64,000 nt of DNA from Sepiola atlantica (GCA_963556195.1 CAUVYP010000262.1:1240001-1304000); one strand, 5' to 3'; counted from the first letter of the stretch, positions 51,999 to 63,899 are shown. Numbers and translations are program-made. The notes: generated by a model from the sequence alone, not told the origin.

Positions 51999-53114
51999 TT
52001 TAGCGCGTTTTAAAGTTGATATCGCTTTTGTTTATAACTTCCACATTCATTCGAATTGTGCCACGAAACTTTGCAGACAGTCCCGGATAGACCTTTTCTA
52101 CAAGAGTACCAAGTTTCAGAAGTGCATCTTTGGTACTGCCGGAGATATGTCGATACAAACTGAATACGCAAAACATCAACAAAAATTAGCGCGTTTTAAA
52201 GTTGATATCGCTTTTGTTTATAACTTCCCCATTTATTCGAATTGTGCAACGAAACTTTGCAGACAGTCGCGGAGACACATTTTCTACTGAAGTACCAGGT
52301 TTCAGAATTGCAGCTCTTGTACTGCCGGAGATATGTCGATACAAACTGAATACGCAAAACATCAACAAAATTTAGCGCGTTTTAAAGTTGATATCGCTTT
52401 TGTTTATAACTTCCCCATTTATTCGAATTGTGCAACGAAACTTTGCAGAAAGTCGCGGAGACACATTTTCTACTGAAGTACCAGGTTTCAGAATTGCAGC
52501 TCTTGTACTGCCGGAGATATGTCGATACAAACTGAATACGCAAAACATCAACAAAATTTAGCGCGTTTTAAAGTTGATATCGCTTTTGTTTATAACTTCC
52601 ACATTTATTCGAATTGTGCAACGAAACTTTGCAGACAGTCGCGGATAGGCCTTTTCTACTGAAGTACCAAGTTTCAGAAGTGCAGCTCTAGTACTGCCGG
52701 AGATATGTCGATACAAACTGAATACGCAAAACATCAACAAAATTTAGCGCGTTTTAAACTTGATATCGCTTTTGTTTATAACTTCCACATTTATTCGAAT
52801 TGTGCAACGAAACTTTGCAGACAGTCGCGGATAGGCCTTTTCTACTGAAGTACCAAGTTTCAGAAGTGCAGCTTTTGTACTGCCAGAGATATGTCGATAC
52901 AAACTGAATACGACAAACATCAACAAAATTTAGCGCGTTTTAAAGTTGATATCGCTTTTGTTTATAACTTCCACATTTATTCGAATTGTGCAACGAAACT
53001 TTGCAGACAGTTGCGGATAGGCCTATTCTGAGAAAGTACCAAGTTTCAGAAGTGCAGCTCCAGTACTACGGGAGATATGTCGATACAAACTGAATACGCA
53101 AAACATCAACAAAA
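51999..53114 (+). repeat. Six monomers H-J-J-G-K-T
   Basis: Six 186-bp units. Two J units stand side by side (52185 and 52371), the second with 'gcagaaagtcg'. H has 'gtgccacg' and 'tacaagagtac'. The block leads into the nine-monomer duplication, and T ends with 'gtactacggg'. Confidence 0.78.
52557..52742 (+). repeat. Representative satellite monomer (anatomy of the unit)
   Basis: This copy is close to the consensus I built by eye, differing at unit position 134. Visible parts: 'tttagcgcg' at 1-9; T-tracts at 10-13 and 28-31; GATATC (EcoRV) at 20-25; TTCGAA at 52-57; 'tttgcagacagtcgcgg' at 72-88; a variable box at 90-95; GTAC at 108-111 and 135-138; 'ggagatatgtcgatac' at 143-158; and an A-rich tail 159-186 ending in AAAA. 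The last AAAA and the next unit's TTT form AAAATTT at every junction. The first third is T-rich and the last fifth A-rich on this strand. Positions 86-145 carry most differences between copies, while 1-85 and 146-186 are strongly conserved. I saw no internal half-unit duplication. Confidence 0.95.
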
Positions 53115-54787
53115 TTTAGCGCGTTTTAAAGTTGATATCGCTTTTGTTTATAACTTCCACATTCATTCGAATTGTGCAACGAAACTTTGCAGACAGTCCC
53201 GGATAGACCTTTTCTACTAGAGTACCGAGTTTCAGAAGTGCATCTTTGGTACTGCCGGAGATATGTCGATAAAACTGAATACGCAAAACATCAACAAAAA
53301 TTAGCGCGTTTTAAAGTTGATATCGCTTTTGTTTATAACTTCCACATTTATTCGAATTGTGCAACGAAACTTTGCAGACAGTCACGGAGACACATTTTCT
53401 ACTGAAGTACCAAGTTTTAGAGGTGCAGCTCTTGTACTGCCGGAGATATGTCGATACAAACTGAATACGCAAAACATCAACAAAATTTAGCGCGTTTTAA
53501 AGTTGATATCGCTTTTGTTTATAACTTCCCGATTTATTCGAATTGTGCAATGAAACTTTGCAGAAAGTCGCGGAGACACATTTTCTACTGAAGTAATCAG
53601 TTTCAGAATTGCAGCTCTTGTACTGCCGGAGATATGTCGATACAAACTGAATACGCAAAACATCAACAAAATTTAGCGCGTTTTAAACTTGATATCGCTT
53701 TTGTTTATAACTTCCACATTTATTCGAATTGTGCAACGAAACTTTGCAGACAGTCGCGGATAGGTCTATTCTACTGAAGTACCATGTTTCAGAAGTGCAG
53801 CTCAAGTACTGCCGGAGATATGTCGATACAAACTGAATACGACAAACATCAACAAAATTTAGCGCGTTTTAAAGTTGATATCGCTTTTGTTTATAACTTC
53901 CACATTTATTCGAATTGTGCAACGAAACTTTGCAGACAGTCGCGGATAGGCCGTTTCTAGTGAAGTACCAAGTTTCAAAAGTGCAGCTCCAGTACTGCCG
54001 GAGATATGTCGATACAAACTGAATACGCAAAACATCAACAAAATTTAGCGCGTTTTAAAGTTGATATCGCTTTTGTTTATAACTTCCACATTTATTCGAA
54101 TTGTGCAACGAAACTTTGCGGACAGTCGCGGATAGGCCTTTTCTACTGAAGTACCAAGTTTCAGAAGTGCAGCTCTTGTACTGCCGGAAATATGTCGATA
54201 CAAACTGAATACGCAAAACATCAACAAAATTTAGCGCGTTTTAAAGTTGATATCGCTTTTGTTTATAACTTCCACATTTATTCGAATTGTGCAACGAAAC
54301 TTTGCAGACAGTCGCGGATAGGCCTATTCTGAGAAAGTACCAAGTTTCAGAAGTGCAGCTCCAGTACTACGGGAGATATGTCGATACAAACTGAATACGC
54401 AAAACATCAACAAAATTTAGCGCGTTTTAAAGTTGATATCGCTTTTGTTTATAACTTCCACATTCATTCGAATTGTGCAACGAAACTTTGCAGACAGTCC
54501 CGGATAGACCTTTTCTACTAGAGTACCAAGTTTCAGAAGTGCATCTTTGGTACTGCCGGAGATATGTCGATAAAAACTGAATACGCAAAACATCAACAAA
54601 AATTAGCGCGTTTTAAAGTTGATATCGCTTTTGTTTATAACTTCTACATTTATTCGAATTGTGCAACGAAACTTTGCAGACAGTCGCGGAGACACATTTT
54701 CTACTTAAGTACCAAGTTTCAGAAGTGCAGCTCTTGTACTGCCGGAGATATGTCGATACAAACTGAATACGCAAAACATCAACAAAA
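53115..54787 (+). repeat. Nine-monomer tandem duplication, copy 1 (1673 bp)
   Basis: Nine monomers (H, a GACACA unit with 'gttttagaggtg', a J/N-like unit, K, L, M, T, H, and a unit with 'aacttctacattt') that recur at 54788-56460. Length is nine units less one base because of 'gataaaactg' near 53271. I saw no base difference between the copies at the marked positions compared. The third monomer contains a full match to the CENP-B box core. Confidence 0.92.
53527..53543 (-). other. Full match to CENP-B box core (candidate site 1)
   Basis: On the minus strand this 17-mer reads ATTCGAATAAATCGGGA and fits NTTCGNNNNANNCGGGN at all nine core positions. In mammals that sequence is bound by CENP-B on alpha and minor satellites. 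The corresponding segment of the generic monomer fits 7 of 9 (GTGG for CGGG). A chance match is possible and the host's CENP-B-like proteins are unknown, so binding is only a hypothesis. Confidence 0.5.
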
Positions 54788-56460
54788 TTTAGCGCGTTTT
54801 AAAGTTGATATCGCTTTTGTTTATAACTTCCACATTCATTCGAATTGTGCAACGAAACTTTGCAGACAGTCCCGGATAGACCTTTTCTACTAGAGTACCG
54901 AGTTTCAGAAGTGCATCTTTGGTACTGCCGGAGATATGTCGATAAAACTGAATACGCAAAACATCAACAAAAATTAGCGCGTTTTAAAGTTGATATCGCT
55001 TTTGTTTATAACTTCCACATTTATTCGAATTGTGCAACGAAACTTTGCAGACAGTCACGGAGACACATTTTCTACTGAAGTACCAAGTTTTAGAGGTGCA
55101 GCTCTTGTACTGCCGGAGATATGTCGATACAAACTGAATACGCAAAACATCAACAAAATTTAGCGCGTTTTAAAGTTGATATCGCTTTTGTTTATAACTT
55201 CCCGATTTATTCGAATTGTGCAATGAAACTTTGCAGAAAGTCGCGGAGACACATTTTCTACTGAAGTAATCAGTTTCAGAATTGCAGCTCTTGTACTGCC
55301 GGAGATATGTCGATACAAACTGAATACGCAAAACATCAACAAAATTTAGCGCGTTTTAAACTTGATATCGCTTTTGTTTATAACTTCCACATTTATTCGA
55401 ATTGTGCAACGAAACTTTGCAGACAGTCGCGGATAGGTCTATTCTACTGAAGTACCATGTTTCAGAAGTGCAGCTCAAGTACTGCCGGAGATATGTCGAT
55501 ACAAACTGAATACGACAAACATCAACAAAATTTAGCGCGTTTTAAAGTTGATATCGCTTTTGTTTATAACTTCCACATTTATTCGAATTGTGCAACGAAA
55601 CTTTGCAGACAGTCGCGGATAGGCCGTTTCTAGTGAAGTACCAAGTTTCAAAAGTGCAGCTCCAGTACTGCCGGAGATATGTCGATACAAACTGAATACG
55701 CAAAACATCAACAAAATTTAGCGCGTTTTAAAGTTGATATCGCTTTTGTTTATAACTTCCACATTTATTCGAATTGTGCAACGAAACTTTGCGGACAGTC
55801 GCGGATAGGCCTTTTCTACTGAAGTACCAAGTTTCAGAAGTGCAGCTCTTGTACTGCCGGAAATATGTCGATACAAACTGAATACGCAAAACATCAACAA
55901 AATTTAGCGCGTTTTAAAGTTGATATCGCTTTTGTTTATAACTTCCACATTTATTCGAATTGTGCAACGAAACTTTGCAGACAGTCGCGGATAGGCCTAT
56001 TCTGAGAAAGTACCAAGTTTCAGAAGTGCAGCTCCAGTACTACGGGAGATATGTCGATACAAACTGAATACGCAAAACATCAACAAAATTTAGCGCGTTT
56101 TAAAGTTGATATCGCTTTTGTTTATAACTTCCACATTCATTCGAATTGTGCAACGAAACTTTGCAGACAGTCCCGGATAGACCTTTTCTACTAGAGTACC
56201 AAGTTTCAGAAGTGCATCTTTGGTACTGCCGGAGATATGTCGATAAAAACTGAATACGCAAAACATCAACAAAAATTAGCGCGTTTTAAAGTTGATATCG
56301 CTTTTGTTTATAACTTCTACATTTATTCGAATTGTGCAACGAAACTTTGCAGACAGTCGCGGAGACACATTTTCTACTTAAGTACCAAGTTTCAGAAGTG
56401 CAGCTCTTGTACTGCCGGAGATATGTCGATACAAACTGAATACGCAAAACATCAACAAAA
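54788..56460 (+). repeat. Nine-monomer tandem duplication, copy 2 (1673 bp)
   Basis: Directly adjoins copy 1 and shares all private marks: 'gataaaactg', 'gtcacggag', 'cttcccgattt', 'gataggtctattc' with 'accatgtttc', 'gccggaaatatg', 'gtactacggg' and 'tacttaagtacc'. The following unit (56461) is J and not H, which marks the end of the duplicate. Confidence 0.92.
55200..55216 (-). other. Full match to CENP-B box core (candidate site 2)
   Basis: Identical to site 1 and carried by the second copy of the nine-monomer duplication, so it is a copy and not an independent occurrence. All nine core positions of NTTCGNNNNANNCGGGN fit on the minus strand. Confidence 0.5.
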
Positions 56461-59400
56461 TTTAGCGCGTTTTAAAGTTGATATCGCTTTTGTTTATAAC
56501 TTCCCCATTTATTCGAATTGTGCAACGAAACTTTGCAGAAAGTCGCGGAGACACATTTTCTACTGAAGTACCATGTTTCAGAATTGCAGCTCTTGTACTG
56601 CCGGAGATATGTCGATACAAACTGAATACGCAAAACATCAACCAAAATTAGCGCGTTTTAAAGTTGATATCGCTTTTGTTTATAACTTCCACATTTATTC
56701 GAATTGTGCAACGAAACTTTGCAGACAGTCGCGGATAGGCCGTTTCTAGTGAAGTACCAAGTTTCAAAAGTGCAGCTCCAGTACTGCATGAGATATGTCG
56801 ATACAAACTGAATACGCAAAACATCAACAAAATTTAGCGCGTTTTAAAGTTGATATCGCTTTTGTTTATAACTTCCACATTTATTCGAATTGTGCAACGA
56901 AACTTTGCAGACAGTCGCGGATAGGCCTTTTCTAGTGACGAACCAAGTTTCAGAAGTTCAGCTCTTGTACTGCGGGAGATATGTCGATACAAACGTAATA
57001 CGCAAAACATCAACAAAATTTAGCGCGTTTTAAAGTTTATATCGCTTTTGGTTATAACTTCCACATTTATTCGAATTGTGCAACGCAACTTTGCAGACAG
57101 TCGCGGATAGGCCTTTTCTACTGAAGTACCAAGTTTCAGAATTGCAGCTCTTGTACTGCCGGAGATATGTGTATACAAACTTAACACGCAAAACATCAAC
57201 AAAATTTAGCGCGTTTTAAAGTTGATATCTCTTTTGTTTATAACTTCCACATTTATTCGAATTGTGCAACGAAACTTTGCAGACAGTCGCGGATAGGCCT
57301 TTTCTACTGAAGTACCAAGTTTCAGAAGTGCAGCTCTAGTACTGCCGGAGATATGTCGATATAAACTGAATACGCAAAACATCAACAAAATTTAGCGCGT
57401 TTTAAAGTTGATATCGCTTTTGTTTATAACTTCCACATTTATTCGAATTGTGCAACGAAACTTTGCAGACAGTCCCGGATAGACCTTTTCTACTGAAGTA
57501 CCAAGTTTCAGAAGTGCATCTTTTGTACTGCCGGAGATATGTCGATACAAACTGAATACGCAAAACATCAACAAAAATTAGCGCGTTTTAAAGTTGATAT
57601 CGCTTTTGTTTATAACTTCCACATTTATTCGAATTGTGCAACGAAACTTTGCAGACAGTCGCGGAGACACATGTTCTACTGAAGTACCAAGTTTCAGAAG
57701 TGCAGCTCTTGTACTGCCGGAGATATGTCGATACAAACTGAATACGCAAAACATCAACAAAATTTAGCGCGTTTTAAAGTTGATATCGCTTTTGTTTATA
57801 ACTTCCCCATTTATTAGAATTGTGCAACGAAACTTTGCAGAAAGTCGCGGAGACACATTTTCTACTGAAGTACCAGGTTTCAGAATTGCAGCTCTTGTAC
57901 TGCCGGAGATATGTCGATACAAACTGAATACGCAAAACATCAACAAAAATTAGCGCGTTTTAAAGTTGATATCGCTTTTGTTTATAACTTCCACATTTAT
58001 TCGAATTGTGCAACGAAACTTTGCAGACAGTCGCGGATAGGCCGTTTCTAGTGAGGTACCAAGTTTCAAAAGTGCAGCTCCAGTACTGCATGAGATATGT
58101 CGATACAAACTGAATACGCAAAACATCAACACAATTTAGCGCGTTTTAAAGTTGATATCGCTTTTGTTTATAACTTCCACATTTATTCGAATTGTGCAAC
58201 GAAACTTTGCAGACAGTCGCGGATAGGCCTTTTCTAGTGAAGAACCAAGTTTCAGAAGTGCAGCTCTTGTACTGCGGGAGATATGTCGATACAAACGTAA
58301 TACGCAAAACATCAACAAAATTTAGCGCGTTTTAAAGTTGATATCGCTTTTGTTTATAACTTCCACATTTATTCGAATTGTGCAACGAAACTTTGCAGAC
58401 AGTCGCGGATAGGCCGTTTCTAGTGAAGTACCAAGTTTCAGAAGTGCAGCTCCAGTACTGCATGAGATATGTCGATACAAACTGAATACGCAAAACATCA
58501 ACAAAATTTAGCGCGTTTTAAAGTTTATATCGCTTTTGGTTATAACTTCCACATTTATTCGAATTGTGCAACGCAACTTTGCAGACAGTCGCGGATAGGC
58601 CTTTTCTACTGAAGTAATCAGTTTCAGAATTGCAGCTCTTGTACTGCCGGAGATATGTGTATACAAACTTAATACGCAAAACATCAACAAAATTTAGCGC
58701 GTTTTAAAGTTGATATCGCTTTTGTTTATAACTTCCACATTTATTCGAATTGTGCAACGAAACTTTGCAGACAGTCGCGGATAGGCCTTTTCTACTGAAG
58801 TACCAAGTTTCAGAAGTGCAGCTCTAGTACTGCCGGAGATATGTCGATATAAACTGAATACGCAAAACATCAACAAAATTTAGCGCGTTTTAAAGTTGAT
58901 ATCGCTTTTGTTTATAACTTCCACATTTATTCGAATTGTGCAACGAAACTTTGCAGACAGTCCCGGATAGACCTTTTCTACTGAAGTACCAGGTTTCCGA
59001 AGTGCATCTTTTGTACTGCCGGAGATATGTCGATACAAACTGAATACGCAAAAGATCAACAAAAATTAGCGCGTTTTAAAGTTGATATCGCTTTTGTTTA
59101 TAACTGCCACATTTATTCGAATTGTGCAACGAAACTTTGCAGACAGTCGCGGAGACACATTTTCTACTGAAGTACCAAGTTTCAGAAGTGCAGCTCTTGC
59201 ACTGCCGGAGATATGTCGAAACAAACTGAATACGCAAAACATCAACAAAATTTAGCGCGTTTTAAAGTTGATATCGCTTTTGTTTATAACTTCCACATTT
59301 ATTCGAATTGTGCAACGAAACTTTGCAGACAGTCGCGGATAGGCCTTTTCTAGTGAAGAACCAAGTTTCAGAAGTGCAGCTCTTGTACTGCGGGAGATAT

Positions 59401-61854
59401 GTCGATACAAACGTAATACGCAAAACATCAACAAAATTTAGCGCGTTTTAAAGTTGATATCGCTTTTGTTTATAACTTCCACATTTATTCGAATTGTGCA
59501 ACGAAACTTTGCAGACAGTCGCGGATAGGCCTTTTCTACTGAAGTACCAAGTTTCAGAAGTGCAGCTCTAGTACTGCCGGAGATATGTCGATATAAACTG
59601 AATACGCAAAACATCAACAAAATTAAGCGCGTTTTAAAGTTGATATCGCTTTTGTTTATAACTTCCACATTAAATCGAATTGTGCAACGAAACTTTGCAG
59701 ACAGTCCCGGATAGACCTTTTCTACTAGAGTACCAAGTTTCAGAAGTGCATCTATGGTACTGCCGGAAATATGTTGATACAAACTGAATACGCAAAACAT
59801 CAACAAAAATTAGCGCGTTTTAAAGTTGATATCGCTTTTGTTTATAACTTCCACATTTATTCAAATTGTGCAACGAAACTTTGCAGACAGTCGCGGAGGC
59901 ACATTTTCTACTGAAGTACCAAGTTTCAGAAGTGCAGCTCTTGTACTGCCGGAGATATGTCGATACAAACTGAATACGCAAAACATCAACAAAATTTAGC
60001 GCGTTTTAAAGTTGATATCGCTTTTGTTTATAACTTCCCCATTTATTCGAATTGTGCAACGAAACTTTGCAGACAGTCGCGCAGACACATTTTCTACTGA
60101 AGAAACAGGTTTCAGAATTGCAGCTCTTGTACTGCCGGAGATATGTCGATACAAACTGAATACGCAAAACATCAACAAAATTTAGCGCGTTTTAAACTTG
60201 ATATCGCTTTTGTTTATAACTTCCACATTTATTCGAATTGTGCAACGAAACTTTGCAGACAGTCGCGGATAGGCCTTTGCTACTGAAGTATGAAGTTTAA
60301 GAAGTGCAGCTTATGTACTGCCGGAGATATGTCGATACAAACTGAATACGCAAAACATCAACAAAATTTAGCGCGTTTTAAAGTTGATATCGCTTTTGTT
60401 TATAACTTCCACATTTATTCGAATTGTGCAACGAAACTTTGCAGACAGTCGCGGATAGGCCGTTTCTAGTAAAGTACCAAGTTTCAAAAGTGCAGCTCCA
60501 GTACTGCATGAGATATGTCGATACAAACTGAATACGCAAAACATCAACAAAATTTAGCGCGTTTTAAAGTTGATATCGCTTTTGTTTATAACTTCCACAT
60601 TTATTCGAATTGTGCAACGAAACTTTGCAGACAGTCGCGGATAGGCCTTTTCTAGTGAAGAACCAAGTTTCAGAAGTGCAGCTCCTGTACTGCGGGAGAT
60701 ATGTCGATACAAACGTAATACGCAAAACATCAACAAAATTTAGCGCGTTTTAAAGTTGATATCGCTTTTGTTTATAACTTCCACATTTATTCGAATTGTG
60801 CAACGAAACTTTGCAGACAGTCGCGGATAGGCCTTTTCTACTGAAGTACCAAGTTTCAGAAGTGCAGCTCTAGTACTGCCGGAGATATTTCGATACAAAC
60901 TGAATACGCAAAACATCAACAAAATTTAGCGCGTTTTAAAGTTGATATCGCTTTTGTTTATAACTTCCACATTAAATCGAATTGTGCAACGAAACTTTGC
61001 AGACAGTCCCGGATAGACCTTTTCTACTAGAGTACCAAGTTTCAGAAGTGCATCTTTGGTACTGCCGGAGATATGTCGATACAAACTGAATACGCAAAAC
61101 CTCAACAAAAATTAGCGCGTTTTAAAGTTGATATCGCTTTTGGTTATAACTTCCACATTTATTCGAATTGTGCAACGAAACTTTGCAGACAGTCGCGGAG
61201 ACACATTTTCTACTGAAGTACCAAGTTTCAGAAGTGCAGCTCTTGTACTGCCGGAGATATGTCGATACAAACTGAATACGCAAAACATCAACAAAATTTA
61301 GCGCGTTTTAAAGTTGATATCGCTTTTGTTTATAACTTCCCCATTTATTCGAATTGTGCAACGAAACTTTGCAGACAGTCGCGGAGACACATTTTCTACT
61401 GAAGTACCAGGTTTCAGAATTGCAGCTCCAGTACTGCATGAGATATGTCGATACAAACTGAATACGCAAAACATCAACAAAATTTAGCGCGTTTTAAAGT
61501 TGATATCGCTTTTGTTTATAACTTCCACATTTATTCGAATTGTGCAACGAAACTTTGCAGACAGTCGCGGATAGGCCTTTTCTACTGAAGTACCAAGTTT
61601 CAGAAGTGCAGCTCTAGTACTGCCGGAGATATGTCGATACAAACTGAATACGCAAAACATCAACAAAATTTAGCGCGTTTTAAAGTTGATATCGCTTTTG
61701 TTTATAACTTCCACATTCATTCGAATTGTGTAACGAAACTTTGCAGACAGTCCCGGATAGACCTTTTCTACTAGAGTACCAAGTTTCAGAATTGCAGCTC
61801 TTGTACTGCCGGAGATATGTCGATACAAACTGAATACGCAAAACATCAACAAAA
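56461..61854 (+). repeat. HOR region with short cycles built on F/N-G-H-I-J-L
   Basis: 29 monomers, exactly 5394 bp: J-L-F-N-G-H-I-J-L-F-L-N-G-H-I-F-G-H-I-J-K-L-F-G-H-I-J/L-G-H. H recurs after 8, 4, 7 and 4 units, so the local higher-order period is 4-8 monomers and not 16. A to E and O to Q are absent. F here often has 'gaagaaccaag'. A local amplification of the G-H-I-J-L part of the HOR would explain this. Confidence 0.8.
61297..61482 (+). repeat. J/L hybrid monomer
   Basis: It begins as J ('cttccccattt', GACACA box, 'accaggtttcag', 'gaattgcag') and ends as L ('ctccagtactgcatgag'). The switch is between unit positions about 126 and 132. Confidence 0.85.
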
Positions 61855-62970
61855 TTTAGCGCGTTTTAAAGTTGATATCGCTTTTGGTTATAACTTCCAC
61901 ATTTATTCGAATTGTGCAACGAAAGTTTGAAGACAGTCGCGGAGACACATTTTCTACTGAAGTACCAAATTTCAGAAGTGCAGCTGTTGTACTGCCGGAG
62001 ATATGTCGATACAAACTGAATACGTAAAACATCAACAAAATTTAGCGCGTTTAAAAGTTGATATCGCTCTTGTTTATAACTTCCACATTTATTCGAATTG
62101 TGCAACGAAACTTTGCAGAGAGTCACGGATAGGCCTTTTCTACTGAAGTACCAAGTTTCAGAAGTGCAGCTCTAGTACTGCCGGAGATATGTCGATACAA
62201 ACTGAATACGCAAAACATCAACAAAATTTAGCGCGTTTTAAAGTTGATATCGCTTTTGTTTATAACTTCCACATTTATTCGAATTGTGCAACGAAACTTT
62301 GCAGACAGTCGCGGAGACAAATTTCCTACGTAAGTACCCAGTTTCAGAAGTGCAGCTCTTGTACTGCCGGAGATATGGGGATACAAACTGAATACGCAAA
62401 ACATCAACAAAATTTAGCGCGTTTTAAAGTTGATATCGCTTTTGTTTATAACTTCCACATTTATTCGAATTGTGCAACGAAACTTGGCAGACAGTCGCGG
62501 ATAGGCCTTTTCTACTGAAGTACCAAGTTTCAGAATTGCAGCTCTTGTACTGCCGGAGATATGTCGATACAAACTGAATAAGCAATCCATCAACAAAATT
62601 TAGCGCGTTTTAAAGCTGATATCGCTTTTGTTTATAACTTCCACATTTATTCGAATTGTGCAACGAAACTTTGCAGACAGTCGCAGAGAGACCTTTTCTA
62701 CTGAAGTACTAAGGTTCAGAAGTGCAGCTTTTGTACTGCCGGAGATATGTCGGTACAAACTGAATACGCAAAACATCAACAAAATTTAGCGCGTTTTAAA
62801 GTTGATATCGCTTTTGTTTATAACTTCCACATTTATTCGAATTGTGCAACGAACCTGTGCGGACAACCGCGAAGACACATTTTCTACTGAAGTACCAAGT
62901 TTCAGAATTGCAGCTCTTGTACTGCCGGAGATATTTCGATACAAACTGAATACGCAAAACATCAACAAAA
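61855..62970 (+). repeat. Last recognisable HOR segment, O-P-A-B-C-D
   Basis: Six units: O-like at 61855 (with 'cgaaagtttgaagac' in place of the usual 'caacgataattt'), P, A ('gatatggggatac'), B, C ('gcagagagacc') and D. Q is missing between P and A. The units carry more private substitutions than matching types further left, consistent with the HOR edge. Confidence 0.78.
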
Positions 62971-63899
62971 TTTAGCGCGTTTTAAAGTTGATATCGCTTT
63001 TGTTTATAACTTCCACATTTATTCGAATTGTGCAACGAAACTTTGCAGACAGTCGCGGATAGGCCTTCTCTACTGAAGTACCAAGTTTAAGAATTGCAGC
63101 TCTTGTACTGCCGGAGATATGTCGATACAAACTGAATACGCAAAACATCAACAAAATTTAGCGCGTTTTAAAGTTGATATCGCTTTTGTTTATAACTTCC
63201 ACATTTATTCCAATTGTGCAACGAAACTTTGCAGACAGTCGCGGATAGGCCTTTTCCACTGAAGTACCAAGTTTCAGAATTGCAGCTCTTGTACTGCCGG
63301 AGATATGTTGATACAAACTTAATACGCAAAACATCAACAAAATTTAGCGCGTTTTAAAGTTGATATCGCTTTTGTTTATAACTTCCACATTTATTCGAAT
63401 TGTGCAACGAAACTTTGCAGATAGTCGCGGAGACACATTTTCTACTGAAGTAATAAGTTTCAGAAGTGCAGCTCAAGTACTGCCGGAGATATGTCGATAC
63501 AAACTGAATACGCAAAACATCAACAAAATTTAGCGCGTTTTAAAGTTGATATCGCTTTTGTTTTAACTTCCACATTTATTCGAATTGTGCAACGAAACTT
63601 TGCAGACAGTCGCGGATAGACCTTTTCTACTGAAGTACCAAGTTTCAGAAGTGCAGCTTTTGTACTGCCGGAGATATGTCGATACACACTGAATACGCAA
63701 AACATCAACAAAATTTAGCGCGTTTTAAAGTTGATATCGCTTTTGTTTATAACTTCCACATTTATTCGAATTGTGCAACGAAACTTTGCAGACAACCGCG
63801 GAGACACATTTTCTACTGAAGTACTAAGTTTCAGAAGTGCAGCTTTTGTACTGCCGGAGATATGACGATACAAACTGAATACGCAAAACATCAACAAAA
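62971..63899 (+). repeat. Five right-edge monomers outside the HOR order
   Basis: Units at 62971, 63157, 63343, 63528 and 63714. They do not follow the A-to-Q order. One base is lost in 'tttgttttaac' near 63561. The last has 'gacaaccgcgg', part of the D-type patch, next to otherwise generic sequence. Confidence 0.8.

Larger units (their letters stand above)
17218..62970 (+). repeat. Domain III: mosaic higher-order-repeat domain
   Basis: Monomers fall into recurrent types recognised by combined marks: A 'cctacgtaagtaccc'; B 'cttggcagac' with 'ctctcgtac'; C 'gagagacc' with 'gtaccgcc'; D 'aacctgtgcggacaacc'; E 'gtggcgg' with 'gtagcaag'; F 'ctccagtactgcggg'; G near consensus; H 'tcccggatagacc' with 'gtgcatc'; I 'aaaaattagcg'; J 'cttccccattt'; K 'gcttatgtac'; L 'ggccgtttctag' with 'ctgcatgag'; M 'tttgcggacag'; N 'gtaatcag' with 'gtgtatac'; O 'caacgataattt'; P 'tttaaaagttg' with 'gctcttg'; Q 'aaattgagcg' with 'gaattacaaag'; R 'gttgcagaag'; S 'gaagtagtaag'; T 'attctgagaaag'. 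They recur mostly in the order N-O-P-Q-A-B-C-D-E-F-G-H-I-J-K-L. Type borders are judged by eye and some monomers are intermediate. Confidence 0.85.

Noticed and set aside
52598..52614. Claiming a CENP-B box in every monomer
   Set aside because: The generic form fits only 7 of 9 core positions (GTGG in place of CGGG), which is expected about half the time by chance in a unit of this size. Only the 9-of-9 and 8-of-9 forms are listed as candidates.
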